In this document: in pieces, positions 1 through 9,239 of the stretch
How the letters are laid out: every line of letters begins with the position of its first letter
Numbering within the stretch: position 1 is the first letter of the stretch
NCBI GenBank assembly: GCA_030651895.1
Contig: JAUSBR010000011.1
Coordinates: forward strand, 62,001 to 126,000
Length of the DNA stretch: 64,000 nt
Direction of reading: 5' to 3'
DNA from: Sideroxyarcus sp.
GTDB lineage: Bacteria; Pseudomonadota; Gammaproteobacteria; Burkholderiales; Gallionellaceae
Position numbers and translations under genes: made by a program
Notes under the pieces: model-generated
Told to the model about the DNA's origin: nothing
What the model saw: the letters and a program-made list of their open reading frames with translations, nothing else
The model's database searches: none

Positions 1-35
1 AGCGCCCCCAACAATCCGAATTTGATCGACTTCAT
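1..35 (-). CDS. Start of a probable exported protein (truncated by window edge)
   Basis: An ATG at 33-35 on the minus strand opens a frame reading MKSIKFGLLGA before the window ends. The start is charged and then hydrophobic, as in a signal peptide. A good AAGGAG ribosome site lies just upstream, and the gene begins 10 bases after the modE stop on the same strand, so it is co-transcribed with modE. A periplasmic molybdate-binding protein would fit this position, but too little is visible to assign it. Confidence 0.6.
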   Translation of the reverse strand, partial: MKSIKFGLLGA

Positions 36-45
36 TTTTCTCTCC

Positions 46-855
46 TTATGCGTTGACTGCCAAAATAACGTGCGATGCCTTGATCAGCGCCGCTGCTTTC
101 ACACCTTCCTTCAATCCCAGCGACTTGATGCTGTCGTTGGTCACGATGGCTGCCACGCTCTTGCCGCCGGAAAGCTCGATGATGACTTCGCCGTTCACCG
201 CGCCTTCGTGGCAGCGCACCACCGTGCCGTGCAATTCGTTGCGCGCGCTGGTCTTGAAGCCGTCGGAGGTGGTCACGATCACCCACGGTGCCTTGATTAG
301 CGCATACGCTTGCGAGCCGATCTTCAAGCCCAGATGATTCACGCTCTCGTTGGTGATCACCGCCGCCAGCATGTCGCCGCCGCCGATCTCCAGCACCACC
401 TCGGCATTGATTGCGCCGAGCTTGATGCTCTTCACCGTGCCGAGGAACTGGTTGCGCGCACTCGTTTTCATATCGAATCTCCTTATCAAATGGTAGTACT
501 CGTCAAAATCGTCCATCACGTCCGCGAGCCGCTTCAACACCTCCTCGCGCTCCTGCTCCAGTCGGCGATAGGCACCGGCCACACGGCGTCCATAAACAGT
601 AAGCGTCGTGCCGCCGCCTTTGGCCCCGCCGGTCTTGCGCTCCACCAGCGGCTGTTCGGAAAGATTGTTGATCGCTTCGACCGCTTCCCACGCAGCCTTG
701 TAGCTCATGCCCATGGCACTCGCCGCCGCCGTGATCGAACCCGTCGCATCGATACGTTCCAGCAATTCCAGATGGTCCCAGCGCCGCCCCTTGGCGATCT
801 TCAGTTTGGAGACGACAGCAGAGCCAGTCTTCTTTTCAGCAGTTGCTTGCACCAT
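46..855 (-). CDS. modE: Molybdate-responsive transcriptional regulator ModE
   Basis: 269 residues, the usual ModE length. Residues about 15-110 form the LysR-like winged helix, with the family phrase AAWEAVEAINNL. Two tandem Mop domains follow, each beginning TSARN (about residues 131-198 and 202-269), which bind molybdate. The family represses molybdate uptake genes and activates some Mo-enzyme genes when molybdate is bound. The ATG at 855 has a GAGAGG ribosome site. It is divergent from a TonB receptor operon that carries two ModE-type operators, and a weaker operator-like sequence overlaps its own upstream region. Function is secure from domain architecture; the target genes are inference. 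Confidence 0.95.
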   Translation of the reverse strand: MVQATAEKKTGSAVVSKLKIAKGRRWDHLELLERIDATGSITAAASAMGMSYKAAWEAVEAINNLSEQPLVERKTGGAKGGGTTLTVYGRRVAGAYRRLEQEREEVLKRLADVMDDFDEYYHLIRRFDMKTSARNQFLGTVKSIKLGAINAEVVLEIGGGDMLAAVITNESVNHLGLKIGSQAYALIKAPWVIVTTSDGFKTSARNELHGTVVRCHEGAVNGEVIIELSGGKSVAAIVTNDSIKSLGLKEGVKAAALIKASHVILAVNA

Positions 856-867
856 GACAACCTCTCT

Positions 868-891
868 CGTTATTACCTTGCACGCCCAACG
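868..891. promoter_or_regulatory. Weak ModE-box-like sequence upstream of modE
   Basis: CGTTAT, 12 bases, then CCAACG, 13 bases upstream of the modE start codon. The left half matches the E. coli ModE operator half-site, and the right half matches at 4 of 6 positions. It would allow autoregulation, but by itself it is weak. Confidence 0.35.
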
Positions 892-1028
892 ATGAGCAAA
901 AGCGATGCCACCTCATGCATCGCACCCACACAACCCCCGCCACCATTTGATTCCTGCGAATACGTCCCGCTTGCGCGAAGCGCCAGCGTCACCCTGCTTT
1001 TGTAGTGTTTTGCACAAATTGCTGCGTT

Positions 1029-1052
1029 CGTTACAACCCTGACAACATAACG
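1029..1052. promoter_or_regulatory. ModE operator, distal copy
   Basis: CGTTAC, 12 bases, then ATAACG. As I recall it, the E. coli modA operator is CGTTAT-N12-ATAACG, so 11 of 12 half-site bases match at exactly the right spacing. It lies in the 323-base gap between modE and the TonB receptor, 100 bases upstream of a second copy. Confidence 0.75.
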
Positions 1053-1128
1053 GTCAAGACAATCGCGCCCAATCCAGCGCTGCTTCGCACTCCGCCCTGT
1101 TGGCACGCCCTTTGCTGAAATCGAATTG

Positions 1129-1152
1129 CGTTATGCACCAGACTATATAACC
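1129..1152. promoter_or_regulatory. ModE operator, proximal copy
   Basis: CGTTAT, 12 bases, then ATAACC, which is 11 of 12 bases of the E. coli ModE half-sites at the correct spacing. It ends 27 bases before the TonB receptor start codon, where a bound repressor would block transcription or an activator would sit very close to the promoter. Confidence 0.75.
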
Positions 1153-1178
1153 AAACACATTATACATAGGAGCGAAAA

Positions 1179-3152
1179 ATGAACAAAAACCGTACGATCA
1201 AACCGCAGTGGCTGGCTTGCATGCTGGCTTTGGCCTCTTCTGCGAACGCAGAGTCCTTCAACCTGGGTGAAATCACAGTGACCGCCCCCCGTTCCCAGAT
1301 CGGCGAGATCGGGGAAGACCAGACGGCTTCGGTCGTCACCAGCAAGGAGATGAAACGATTCAACCGCGACAACGTGGGCGACGCGCTGAACCTGCTTTCC
1401 GGCGTCACGCTCACCAACAGCGGCATGCGCAACGAGAAGATGATCTACGTGCGCGGCTTCGATGCGCGCCAGGTGCCGCTGTTCATCGACGGCATCCCGG
1501 TATATGTACCGTATGACGGCTATGTGGACCTGAACCGCTTCACCACCACCGATCTGGCCGCCATCCAGGTGAGCAAGGGATTCAGCTCGGTCGCCTACGG
1601 CCCCAATACGCTGGGCGGCGCGATCAATCTGATCTCGCGCAAACCGAAGACGAATCTGGAAGGCGATGTCTCAGTCGGATTCGCTTCCGGCAACGAGAAG
1701 CAGGCGCTGGCGAACATCGGCAGCAATCAGGGCATGTGGTATGCGCAGGCGGGCGTGTCTTACCTGAAGAGCGATGGTTATCCGCTCTCGTCCAGCTTCA
1801 CCCCTACCGCCACTGAAGACGGCGGCACGCGCAACAATGCCTACCGCAAGGACGACAAGGTCTCCCTCAAGCTGGGCCTGACACCGAATGCCAGCGACGA
1901 ATATGCCCTCAGCTACTACAAGCAGAACGGCGAGAAGGGCCAGCCGCCCACTACCGGTGCAGGCGCGCGCTACTGGAGATGGCCGATGTGGGACAAACAA
2001 AGTCTCTACTTCGTCTCGAAGACCGCGTTGAGTGATGCAGAAGAACTCAAGCTCAGACTCTATTGGGACAAGTTCGACAACGGCCTGGATATCTACACCA
2101 ACGATACCTACACGACCATCGCCAATCCGGTCGCCGACCGCAGCACCTATGACGACACCACGCGCGGCGGCTCGGTCGAGCTGGCCAGCAAGCGTCTCGA
2201 CGCACACGAGATCAAATTCGTCGCCCACTACAAGATGGACAAACACATCGCGCGCGACGGTGTCTCGACCATCACCGAGTCGTTCCAAGACACGTTGAAC
2301 GCCTACGCGGTGGAAGACAACATCGTGCTTGACCCCGCACTGCTGCTCTCTCTCGGCCTCAGCAAACAGACGCTACGACCGCAGGAAGTCTACAAACCCG
2401 GCAGTCCGTTCACCCTGCCCGATGCGAAAAGCGACACTACCGGACAGGCCGCTCTGTTCTACGATGCGACTGCCAGTTCGCGCATCTATGTCAGCCTCGC
2501 GCAAAAGTCGCGCCTGCCGACCCTGAAAGACCGTTACTCGGCCAGGTTCAACACATACAACGAGAACACCGCGCTGCGGCCCGAATCGTCGCTCAATTAC
2601 GAGATCGGCTATCAGGACACACCATCGCCAGAAGCCAAGGTCGAGGCAGCGCTCTTCTACAGCGACATCACCGACAAGATCCAGACGGCTTACCAGCAGG
2701 GCATGTCCACCTGCACCGTCGGAGCCAAATGCCAGATGCAGAACATTGGCAAGGTCCGTTCCAGCGGGATCGAACTTGGCATGCACGGTGCGGCAAACTC
2801 TTCGCTGGAACTTGGCGGCAACTACACCCTCACCGCACTCAAGAACGTCAGCGATCCCACAACCAAGCTGACCGGCATCCCTCGCCACAAGGCGACCGCA
2901 CATGCCTTGTACAAAGTGGGGGATGCGTTGGACCTCATCACCTTCGCCGAATATGACAGCAGCCGCTGGGCGTCGAACACGGTCGAGTTGTCCGGTTTCA
3001 CGACGCTGAATCTGAAAGCGATCTACCGCGTCACGGCGGGCATTTCGGTCGAAGCAGGCGTCAACAACCTGACCGACCGCAGCTACTCGCTGGCTGACGG
3101 CTACCCGAATCCGGGCCGCAACTGGTTCGCCAACGCTTCGATGAAATTCTAG
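1179..3152 (+). CDS. TonB-dependent outer-membrane receptor, ModE-linked
   Basis: 657 residues. A signal peptide ends near residue 24 (SSANA). A TonB-box-like EITVTAPR follows, then a plug domain (about residues 45-155, with RGFDARQVPLFIDGIPV) and a 22-strand barrel ending in the outer-membrane signature ...MKF with a terminal Phe. The start has an AGGAG ribosome site 7 bases upstream. It heads an operon with a binding protein and a di-haem oxidoreductase and lies behind two ModE-type operators. A role in taking up molybdate, a molybdenum chelate or another ModE-controlled substrate is therefore likely. Related receptors carry iron siderophores or cobalamin, so the substrate is inferred from context only. 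Confidence 0.9.
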   Translation: MNKNRTIKPQWLACMLALASSANAESFNLGEITVTAPRSQIGEIGEDQTASVVTSKEMKRFNRDNVGDALNLLSGVTLTNSGMRNEKMIYVRGFDARQVPLFIDGIPVYVPYDGYVDLNRFTTTDLAAIQVSKGFSSVAYGPNTLGGAINLISRKPKTNLEGDVSVGFASGNEKQALANIGSNQGMWYAQAGVSYLKSDGYPLSSSFTPTATEDGGTRNNAYRKDDKVSLKLGLTPNASDEYALSYYKQNGEKGQPPTTGAGARYWRWPMWDKQSLYFVSKTALSDAEELKLRLYWDKFDNGLDIYTNDTYTTIANPVADRSTYDDTTRGGSVELASKRLDAHEIKFVAHYKMDKHIARDGVSTITESFQDTLNAYAVEDNIVLDPALLLSLGLSKQTLRPQEVYKPGSPFTLPDAKSDTTGQAALFYDATASSRIYVSLAQKSRLPTLKDRYSARFNTYNENTALRPESSLNYEIGYQDTPSPEAKVEAALFYSDITDKIQTAYQQGMSTCTVGAKCQMQNIGKVRSSGIELGMHGAANSSLELGGNYTLTALKNVSDPTTKLTGIPRHKATAHALYKVGDALDLITFAEYDSSRWASNTVELSGFTTLNLKAIYRVTAGISVEAGVNNLTDRSYSLADGYPNPGRNWFANASMKF

Positions 3153-3162
3153 GAGACCCGCC

Positions 3163-4440
3163 ATGAAGACAGCAAATTGGATGCTTGCGCTCTGCCTGCT
3201 GCTCTTGCCGCCACTGGCCGCCGCCACTGAGAAGGTGGTGGTGATCACCAGTTATCCGCAAGAGGTCATCTCGCAGTTCGAGGCCGCTTTCGAGAAGAAA
3301 TATCCGCAGTACCGGCTGGAGATTCTGTGGAGGCAATCGCGCGATACGATGAACTACCTGCACCAGCCGCACAGCCCGGTCGATGTGTACTGGACACCCG
3401 CGCAGCGCAACTTCGCGCAACTGGCGAAGGAAGGCGCCCTGCGCAAACTCGACATCGACCTGACTGGCTTGCCGAAGCGCATAGGCGGCTTCCAAATTTC
3501 CGATCCCGACGGTTATTACGTCGCGCATGAGACCGCCGGTTACGGCATGGCCTACCACCCTGCCGAACTGCAACGACTCGGACTGCCGGTGCCGATCGAC
3601 TGGAAATCCCTGACCGCACCCGCATACAGCGGGCACGTCGTGGTTCCGATCCCGTCCAAGGTCGGCTATGCGCCCATGTTGGTGGATACATTGTTGCAGG
3701 GCTACGGCTGGGAACAGGGCTGGGACATTCTGGCGCGGGTGGCTGCCAATGCCAGTCTCGCCGATGCGGGTGCGACGTTCATCTCCGACGATGTCGGTAG
3801 CGGACGTGTCGCCGTCGGGATGACAATGGACTTTTTCGCCGTTTCCGCCATTGCCAACGGCAAACCATTGCGCTTCACCTATCCGGTCAGGGTTGGCTAC
3901 TCGCCCGCGCACATCGGCATCTTCAAGGAAGCCGCCAACCTCAACGGTGCGCGCACCTTCGCCAGTTTCGTGCTTTCCGATGAAGGCCAGAAACTGCTGT
4001 TCCACCCCGACATCCGCAAACTGCCGGTGCGCCCCGCCGTCTATGCCCGCAAACCGGAAGGCTACTTCGATCCATTCGCCGCAGCGCGCCTTGCCTCCTA
4101 CGACTACGACGTGGCGACCGGACTGAGCCGACAAGAACTGGTCAGCGCACTGTTCGATGCCTTGATCACTCGCCAGCATGCAGTACTGAAAACCATGTGG
4201 TCGGCGATCCACCAGGCGGAACAACGCGCACCCAACGATCCGCGCTTGCAGCAGGCGCGCAACCACGCCAACTGGCTGCCGCTGACCGCGGCACAGGCGA
4301 ACGATGCCGCACGCCAGCAATTATTCATTCAGCGCGACAGCCGCACCGAATCGCTTGAGCAACAGTGGAATGCCGACATCGCGAACCACTACGCGCAAGC
4401 CACCCGCATCGCGCTGGCTATCGCAGGAGAAAAACCATGA
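3163..4440 (+). CDS. Periplasmic extracellular solute-binding protein with C-terminal helical extension
   Basis: 425 residues with a signal peptide (cleavage near AAA, residue 20). The body from VVVITSYPQEVISQFEAAFE to about residue 320 has the pattern of iron(III)/polyamine-type (cluster D, AfuA-like) binding proteins. About 100 further residues, charged and helical, follow PEGYFDPF and are not part of a typical binding protein. It starts 10 bases after the TonB receptor with an AGGAG site and overlaps the next gene by ATGA. No permease or ATPase gene is present, so the binding protein may use a distant transporter or act as a periplasmic carrier or sensor. Confidence 0.85.
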   Translation: MKTANWMLALCLLLLPPLAAATEKVVVITSYPQEVISQFEAAFEKKYPQYRLEILWRQSRDTMNYLHQPHSPVDVYWTPAQRNFAQLAKEGALRKLDIDLTGLPKRIGGFQISDPDGYYVAHETAGYGMAYHPAELQRLGLPVPIDWKSLTAPAYSGHVVVPIPSKVGYAPMLVDTLLQGYGWEQGWDILARVAANASLADAGATFISDDVGSGRVAVGMTMDFFAVSAIANGKPLRFTYPVRVGYSPAHIGIFKEAANLNGARTFASFVLSDEGQKLLFHPDIRKLPVRPAVYARKPEGYFDPFAAARLASYDYDVATGLSRQELVSALFDALITRQHAVLKTMWSAIHQAEQRAPNDPRLQQARNHANWLPLTAAQANDAARQQLFIQRDSRTESLEQQWNADIANHYAQATRIALAIAGEKP

Positions 4441-5783
4441 ACCGACTAACCTGCTTGTTGCTGTGCATCCTAGCGGCGGCACGCCCTGCATTCGCCAACG
4501 ATGCTGCCATCGCCGTCAGCGACGACACGCGTGAAGCCTACACTCAGGCCATCCCCGCGCTGGCCGAGACAGACCGCGCGAAATTCCTCAAGGGGCGCGC
4601 GCTAGTGCGCCAGGTGTGGGTGATCCCGCCCAGCGAGAACCGCGAGATTGCCGGACTCGGACCGCTCTACAACCGCCTGTCCTGCATCGCCTGCCATCCG
4701 GCGAACGGGCATGGCTTCGCACCGGAAAGCGCAGCCGAACCGATGCGGGCGATGCTGGTGCGCCTGAGCGTGCCGGGCAAAGATCCGCATGGCGGACCGC
4801 TGCCGCACGCGGCCTATGGCGGACAGCTGAATGAGAATGGCGTGCCTGGCGTGACGGGTGAAGGTCGCACCGAAGTGCATTACCGCACACACACGGTCAG
4901 CCTGAGCGGCGGCGAGATGGTGAAACTTCGCCAGCCGGAATTCCGCTTCGTCGACCTAGCCTATGGCGACTTCCCCGCCAGCATGATGACCTCGTCGCGC
5001 ATCGGTTCACCGATCTTCGGCCTCGGCTTGCTGGAGGCCGTGCCCGAAGGCACGCTCGTGGCGCTGGCGGCAGTCGGCAAACCGGCGGGCATCAAGGGCA
5101 AGGTCAATTACGTGTGGGATGCCGAGCTGAAGAAGAGCGTGCCGGGCCGCTTCGGCTGGAAGGCCAACATGCCCAACCTGCGCCAGCAGATCGCCGGGGC
5201 GATGGTCGGCGACCTCGGCATCACCTCGCCGCTGTTCCCGCAGGAGAACTGCATGCTCGTGCAGAGCGACTGCGCGAAATCACCTTCCGACGGCAAGCCG
5301 GAATTGAGCGCCGCGCAACTCGACGCGACAGAGTTCTATCACTTCGCCCTCGCCGCTCCACAGCCGCGCAACAACGGCGACAAGCAAGTTAAGCGCGGCG
5401 CAGTCCTGTTCGGGAAGGCGCAGTGCGCGGCCTGCCATGTGCCAGAACTGAAGACCGGCGAGTTCGCAAAATACCCGGCGCTTTCCAACCGCACCATCCA
5501 TCCCTATACCGACCTGCTGCTGCACGACATGGGCGAAGCACTCGCCGATCACAGACCGGACTATCTGGCGAATGGCCGCGAATGGCGCACGCCGCCGCTG
5601 TGGGGGATTGGTCTCGCGCAGAAGATCGAAGCGCGTGCCGGTTTTCTGCACGACGGACGCGCCAGATCTTTGCTGGAAGCGGTGTTGTGGCATGGCGGGG
5701 AAGGTGCCGGTTCAACGCAAGCAGTCAAGGATATGACAGCAGCCGACCGAAATGCGCTGATCGATTTCCTGGAATCGCTGTAG
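4437..5783 (+). CDS. Di-haem oxidoreductase (DHOR / DUF1111 type) c-type cytochrome
   Basis: 448 residues with a signal peptide ending near ARPAFA. It has two c-type haem motifs, CIACH (residues 83-87) and CAACH (about 329-333). The C-terminal part reads LLHDMGEALAD and FLHDGRARSL, as in the DUF1111/DHOR family of putative peroxidases related to MauG. It overlaps the binding-protein stop by four bases (ATGA), so translation is coupled. DHOR proteins are periplasmic redox enzymes. Beside a TonB receptor and binding protein this one could change the redox state of the imported metal or chelate, which is inference. Confidence 0.88.
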   Translation: MNRLTCLLLCILAAARPAFANDAAIAVSDDTREAYTQAIPALAETDRAKFLKGRALVRQVWVIPPSENREIAGLGPLYNRLSCIACHPANGHGFAPESAAEPMRAMLVRLSVPGKDPHGGPLPHAAYGGQLNENGVPGVTGEGRTEVHYRTHTVSLSGGEMVKLRQPEFRFVDLAYGDFPASMMTSSRIGSPIFGLGLLEAVPEGTLVALAAVGKPAGIKGKVNYVWDAELKKSVPGRFGWKANMPNLRQQIAGAMVGDLGITSPLFPQENCMLVQSDCAKSPSDGKPELSAAQLDATEFYHFALAAPQPRNNGDKQVKRGAVLFGKAQCAACHVPELKTGEFAKYPALSNRTIHPYTDLLLHDMGEALADHRPDYLANGREWRTPPLWGIGLAQKIEARAGFLHDGRARSLLEAVLWHGGEGAGSTQAVKDMTAADRNALIDFLESL

Positions 5784-5804
5784 GACGGCAAAAACCAACC
5801 GCCC

Positions 5805-7949
5805 CTACGCCAGCAACTGCTCAAACTCCCGCGCGGGTAGCGGTTTGGAAAACAGGAAGCCCTGAGCGTAGTCGCAGTGCATAGCGTGTAGCAGGTCGCG
5901 TTGCCGCATGGTTTCCACGCCCTCGGCGATGACTTTCAGACCTAGTTTGTGCGCCATGACGATGATCGCCTCGCACACGATCTGGTCGTCATGGTCTTCG
6001 GTCATGTCGCGCACAAAGGATCGGTCGATCTTGAGATAGTCGATGTCGTATTTTTTCAGGTAGGACAACGACGAGTAGCCCGTGCCAAAATCATCGAGCG
6101 CTACCTGCACGCCAGAATCACGAATGGCGAGCAACTTATCGGCCACATCCCCGTCCAGCAGCAATCCTTCGGTGATCTCTATCGCGACACTGCTCCCGGG
6201 CAGATCAAGTTTCTGCAAGTGAGCCATCCACTCGCTGAAGCTGTGCCGCTCCGAATGGAATTGCACCGGCGATTTATTGACGCCGATCTGGAACAAGGGA
6301 TGACCGTTCATGCGCAGATGCTTCACCAGTTGAGCGGCCTGCCGGAACACCCAATCGCCGATCTCGACGATCTGACCGGTCTCCTCGGCGATATGGATGA
6401 ATTCGTCCGGCGGCACCAGGCCGCGCACCGGATGCTGCCAGCGGATGAGCGCTTCCGCCTTGTGAACATGGCCCGACTTCAATTCGATGATAGGTTGATA
6501 ATGGATCACAAACTGTTTCTCCGCCAGCGCACTGCGCAGATCCCGTGCGATCTTCATGTGATGCTCGGCAGCCTCCTGCAGTTCAGGAGTGAAATAGTGA
6601 AAGCGGTTGCGACCAGCAGCCTTGGCCGCATACATGGCCTGATCGGCGTACTTGAGCAGATCGTTTATCTTCACAGTATCGTTGGGAAAAAGCGTGATGC
6701 CGATGCTGACGCTGATGAAAGCCAGCTCCTCCCCCAGTTGGAACGGTTCGGCCAGCACAGCGCAGATATTCTGCGCGATCCGTTCGACGACTGACAGGTC
6801 CGCCAGGCCGGTGAGAAGGATCGTAAATTCGTCACCGCTCAACCGGGCCACCGTATCGGTTTCGCGCACACACTCGCACAGACGCCGCGCGGTCTCCTTC
6901 AACAACAGGTCACCCATATAGTGCCCCAGCGTGTCGTTGACCTCCTTGAAAAGATCGAGATCGAGAAACAGCAATGCCAACGGCAAGCCGGAACGGTTGG
7001 ATTCTTTCATCGCCTGCTCCAGGCGGTCGGCAAACAATCGGCGGTTGGGCAGGCCGGTCAGGTCATCGTAGTTGGCCTGTCGCTCGATCTGCTGCTGGGC
7101 ACGCTGTCTTTCGGTGACATCGTGAAATACCAGCACCGCTCCACTAATCTTTCCTTGCGTATCCTTCACGGGCGCAACGGAATCCTCGACCGGAACCTTG
7201 CGTCCGTCACGCGAGACCAACACCGTATTGATCTTCAACTCCCCGGTCTTGCCATCGCTCAACACCGCGCTGACCGGGTCCGGTGATGTCGTTCCGGTCT
7301 GCCCGTCATATATCGTGAACACCTCGCTCAAAGGCTTGCCTGCCGCCTCGGCTTGCGTCCAGCCCAGAATCGTCTGCGCTACCGAGTTGAGATGTTCGAC
7401 CCGTCCGTCGACATCGGTCACGATCACAGCATCACCGATAGACTCGAAGACGATGCGCGCACGCTCGTTGTCGCGGCGCGCCCTTTCTGAGAACGCATGC
7501 TGCATGCAGGCCAGGCTGGCATCGGCCAGACGCGCCAATATCGGCTTGAGTATCTGCAACAGGTGGCGCGGCAACGGCGAGGTGCGCTGCAACATCACAA
7601 AGCCGTTCTGACCGAGCGGCAGCAGATGGTAGAACAGGCCGCCTTCTTCGATCGCCGCCTCGGTTGCCCGCAGCATCGCATCGCGTTGATGCATTTCGAT
7701 GGCACGACCGACAGACGGGACATGCTGCAGGTCCGCAAAGGCCAGGCGCGGATAACTGAAGCAGATGGCCGCGCCGTTGTCCGACAACGCATCCTCCTGC
7801 CATAACATCCCTGCACGACAACCGAGCAGCTTGAGCGCGGGCGGCAGGAACTGCCGCCACATCCCGGCTAGGTCGAGTTCGCGCCCCACCAGCATGGATA
7901 GTGCATATTGCGTGGCGATCAGGTCGAACTTATCGAGCGACTTATTCAC
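5805..7949 (-). CDS. PAS-GGDEF-EAL cyclic-di-GMP protein
   Basis: 714 residues. An N-terminal GAF-like region covers about residues 1-160. A PAS domain with its C-terminal motif follows (about 165-285, SIGDAVIVTDVDGRVEHLN). The GGDEF domain has LSGDEF in place of GGDEF, and the EAL domain keeps AEALIRW, EITEG and DDFGTGYSS. The preserved EAL residues suggest phosphodiesterase activity; SGDEF variants can remain cyclases. The start is GTG in GTGAATAA, overlapping the stop of the FIST gene by eight bases, so it is translationally coupled to that sensor. No membrane segment is seen. Confidence 0.93.
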   Translation of the reverse strand: MNKSLDKFDLIATQYALSMLVGRELDLAGMWRQFLPPALKLLGCRAGMLWQEDALSDNGAAICFSYPRLAFADLQHVPSVGRAIEMHQRDAMLRATEAAIEEGGLFYHLLPLGQNGFVMLQRTSPLPRHLLQILKPILARLADASLACMQHAFSERARRDNERARIVFESIGDAVIVTDVDGRVEHLNSVAQTILGWTQAEAAGKPLSEVFTIYDGQTGTTSPDPVSAVLSDGKTGELKINTVLVSRDGRKVPVEDSVAPVKDTQGKISGAVLVFHDVTERQRAQQQIERQANYDDLTGLPNRRLFADRLEQAMKESNRSGLPLALLFLDLDLFKEVNDTLGHYMGDLLLKETARRLCECVRETDTVARLSGDEFTILLTGLADLSVVERIAQNICAVLAEPFQLGEELAFISVSIGITLFPNDTVKINDLLKYADQAMYAAKAAGRNRFHYFTPELQEAAEHHMKIARDLRSALAEKQFVIHYQPIIELKSGHVHKAEALIRWQHPVRGLVPPDEFIHIAEETGQIVEIGDWVFRQAAQLVKHLRMNGHPLFQIGVNKSPVQFHSERHSFSEWMAHLQKLDLPGSSVAIEITEGLLLDGDVADKLLAIRDSGVQVALDDFGTGYSSLSYLKKYDIDYLKIDRSFVRDMTEDHDDQIVCEAIIVMAHKLGLKVIAEGVETMRQRDLLHAMHCDYAQGFLFSKPLPAREFEQLLA

Positions 7950-9057
7950 CGGAGAATGCTCCCATCACGATGGTTTTGTTGTAGTACTCGAGACAGCCCT
8001 CGTCGCGCCCCGCGATCTCACCGACAGTCAGCGCCCCGAACACGGGCACACCGTCCGGTAACGCTTGGGTCATGGCAGCGACTTCTTCCGGGTATCTGCC
8101 ACCGAGAAACAACGAACGTCCGACACAGTCGAATGCCAGCACGAACCCGCCGTCGACATGCAATCGTCCGGCCACCTGACCCACAGTACTGATGAGTTCG
8201 TCGGCATCGCCCGAAAGGATATAGAGCAACGCGCCTTCGGGGAATTCACCGACACAGAGCAGGCTATCCGCCCGTCTGACGACCGTCTCGCGCACGACGA
8301 TGTCGCCGTCCCATTTCTTGAGACCGAAAGGATGGTGGCTGGCGATCTCGAAATACGGGCGGTCATCAAAGCGCTGTTCGCCGATCTTCTCAACCTGTTC
8401 GCGGTAGACTTCAAAAGCGGGCCGGTAATCCAGTTCGTGAATGGTTGCTCCCTCGCTTCGGGTCACCAGGAAAGGGCCCGACAGCACCTGCCAGCCGTGC
8501 CCCACCTCGACCCCGCTATGCATTGGCAAACCAGCCAGCTGCGCGGCATCCGCCAACACACCGGCATTACTGAACAAACAGGGTTTCTGGATAAATTCAA
8601 GCGAACCGGCGCCACCGCCCAGATAGCGCCGGTTCATACCCAGCGCATCGTAGATTGCATCCAGCACGGGGGTGATCCGCCTTGCGACTCCGTCGAGTAG
8701 CACAATGACTGTCGGCATTTCCTGCAACACGGTGTCGAACTCGGCTATCTGCGACGCGAGATCTGTTTCCGGATCGCTGATGCGTTCGATGTGCCGCACC
8801 TCGACTTCAGCATCAAGCCCGCACACTAAAGTGCCTCGATCAAAATTCTTTTGCGCATGGATAATCTGGGGAAATATCCCGCCAAAAACCGGAACCGGCA
8901 ATTGGCTCAGCTTGCGATCGACAACGTCGATGGGAAAATGATTGGCATCACAGGACAGCAAGAACAGGCTGCGCGCGCCTGCGGCAACGGCGGCATCCAT
9001 ATTGCGGAAGAACGCATCCAAGTTCCCCGCAGGTTCGAACCAGATTTTCTTATTCAC
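7942..9057 (-). CDS. FIST domain sensory protein
   Basis: About 371 residues with FIST_N (residues about 20-200, RSLFLLSCDANHFP and VPVFGGIFPQ) and FIST_C (VFGALTVGEIAG near the end). FIST proteins are thought to bind small ligands, perhaps amino acids, and to pass the signal to a partner. I place the start at GTG 9055-9057 because an AAAGG site sits seven bases upstream; an in-frame TTG at 9096 would add 13 residues. The partner is very likely the PAS-GGDEF-EAL protein encoded immediately downstream with an 8-base overlap. Confidence 0.87.
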   Translation of the reverse strand: MNKKIWFEPAGNLDAFFRNMDAAVAAGARSLFLLSCDANHFPIDVVDRKLSQLPVPVFGGIFPQIIHAQKNFDRGTLVCGLDAEVEVRHIERISDPETDLASQIAEFDTVLQEMPTVIVLLDGVARRITPVLDAIYDALGMNRRYLGGGAGSLEFIQKPCLFSNAGVLADAAQLAGLPMHSGVEVGHGWQVLSGPFLVTRSEGATIHELDYRPAFEVYREQVEKIGEQRFDDRPYFEIASHHPFGLKKWDGDIVVRETVVRRADSLLCVGEFPEGALLYILSGDADELISTVGQVAGRLHVDGGFVLAFDCVGRSLFLGGRYPEEVAAMTQALPDGVPVFGALTVGEIAGRDEGCLEYYNKTIVMGAFSGE

Positions 9058-9239
9058 GACATAACCTTTTGCGAAGTCATGACAGCCATTCGCCAATTAC
9101 GGATCGGCGATACCGCATTCATCGACAAAACATATCCGATTGGAATTCAATTTATCAGAAAACCATCGCGAATACATGGATAAAGTTTGGGGGTGAGGAT
9201 TTTTGGAGCCATGCGCGCAGAAGCGGATATCCGCCCGGG

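Noticed and set aside
2373-4320. Long minus-strand frames antisense to the TonB receptor and binding-protein genes
   Set aside because: They mirror codon bias of the real genes and lack start signals.
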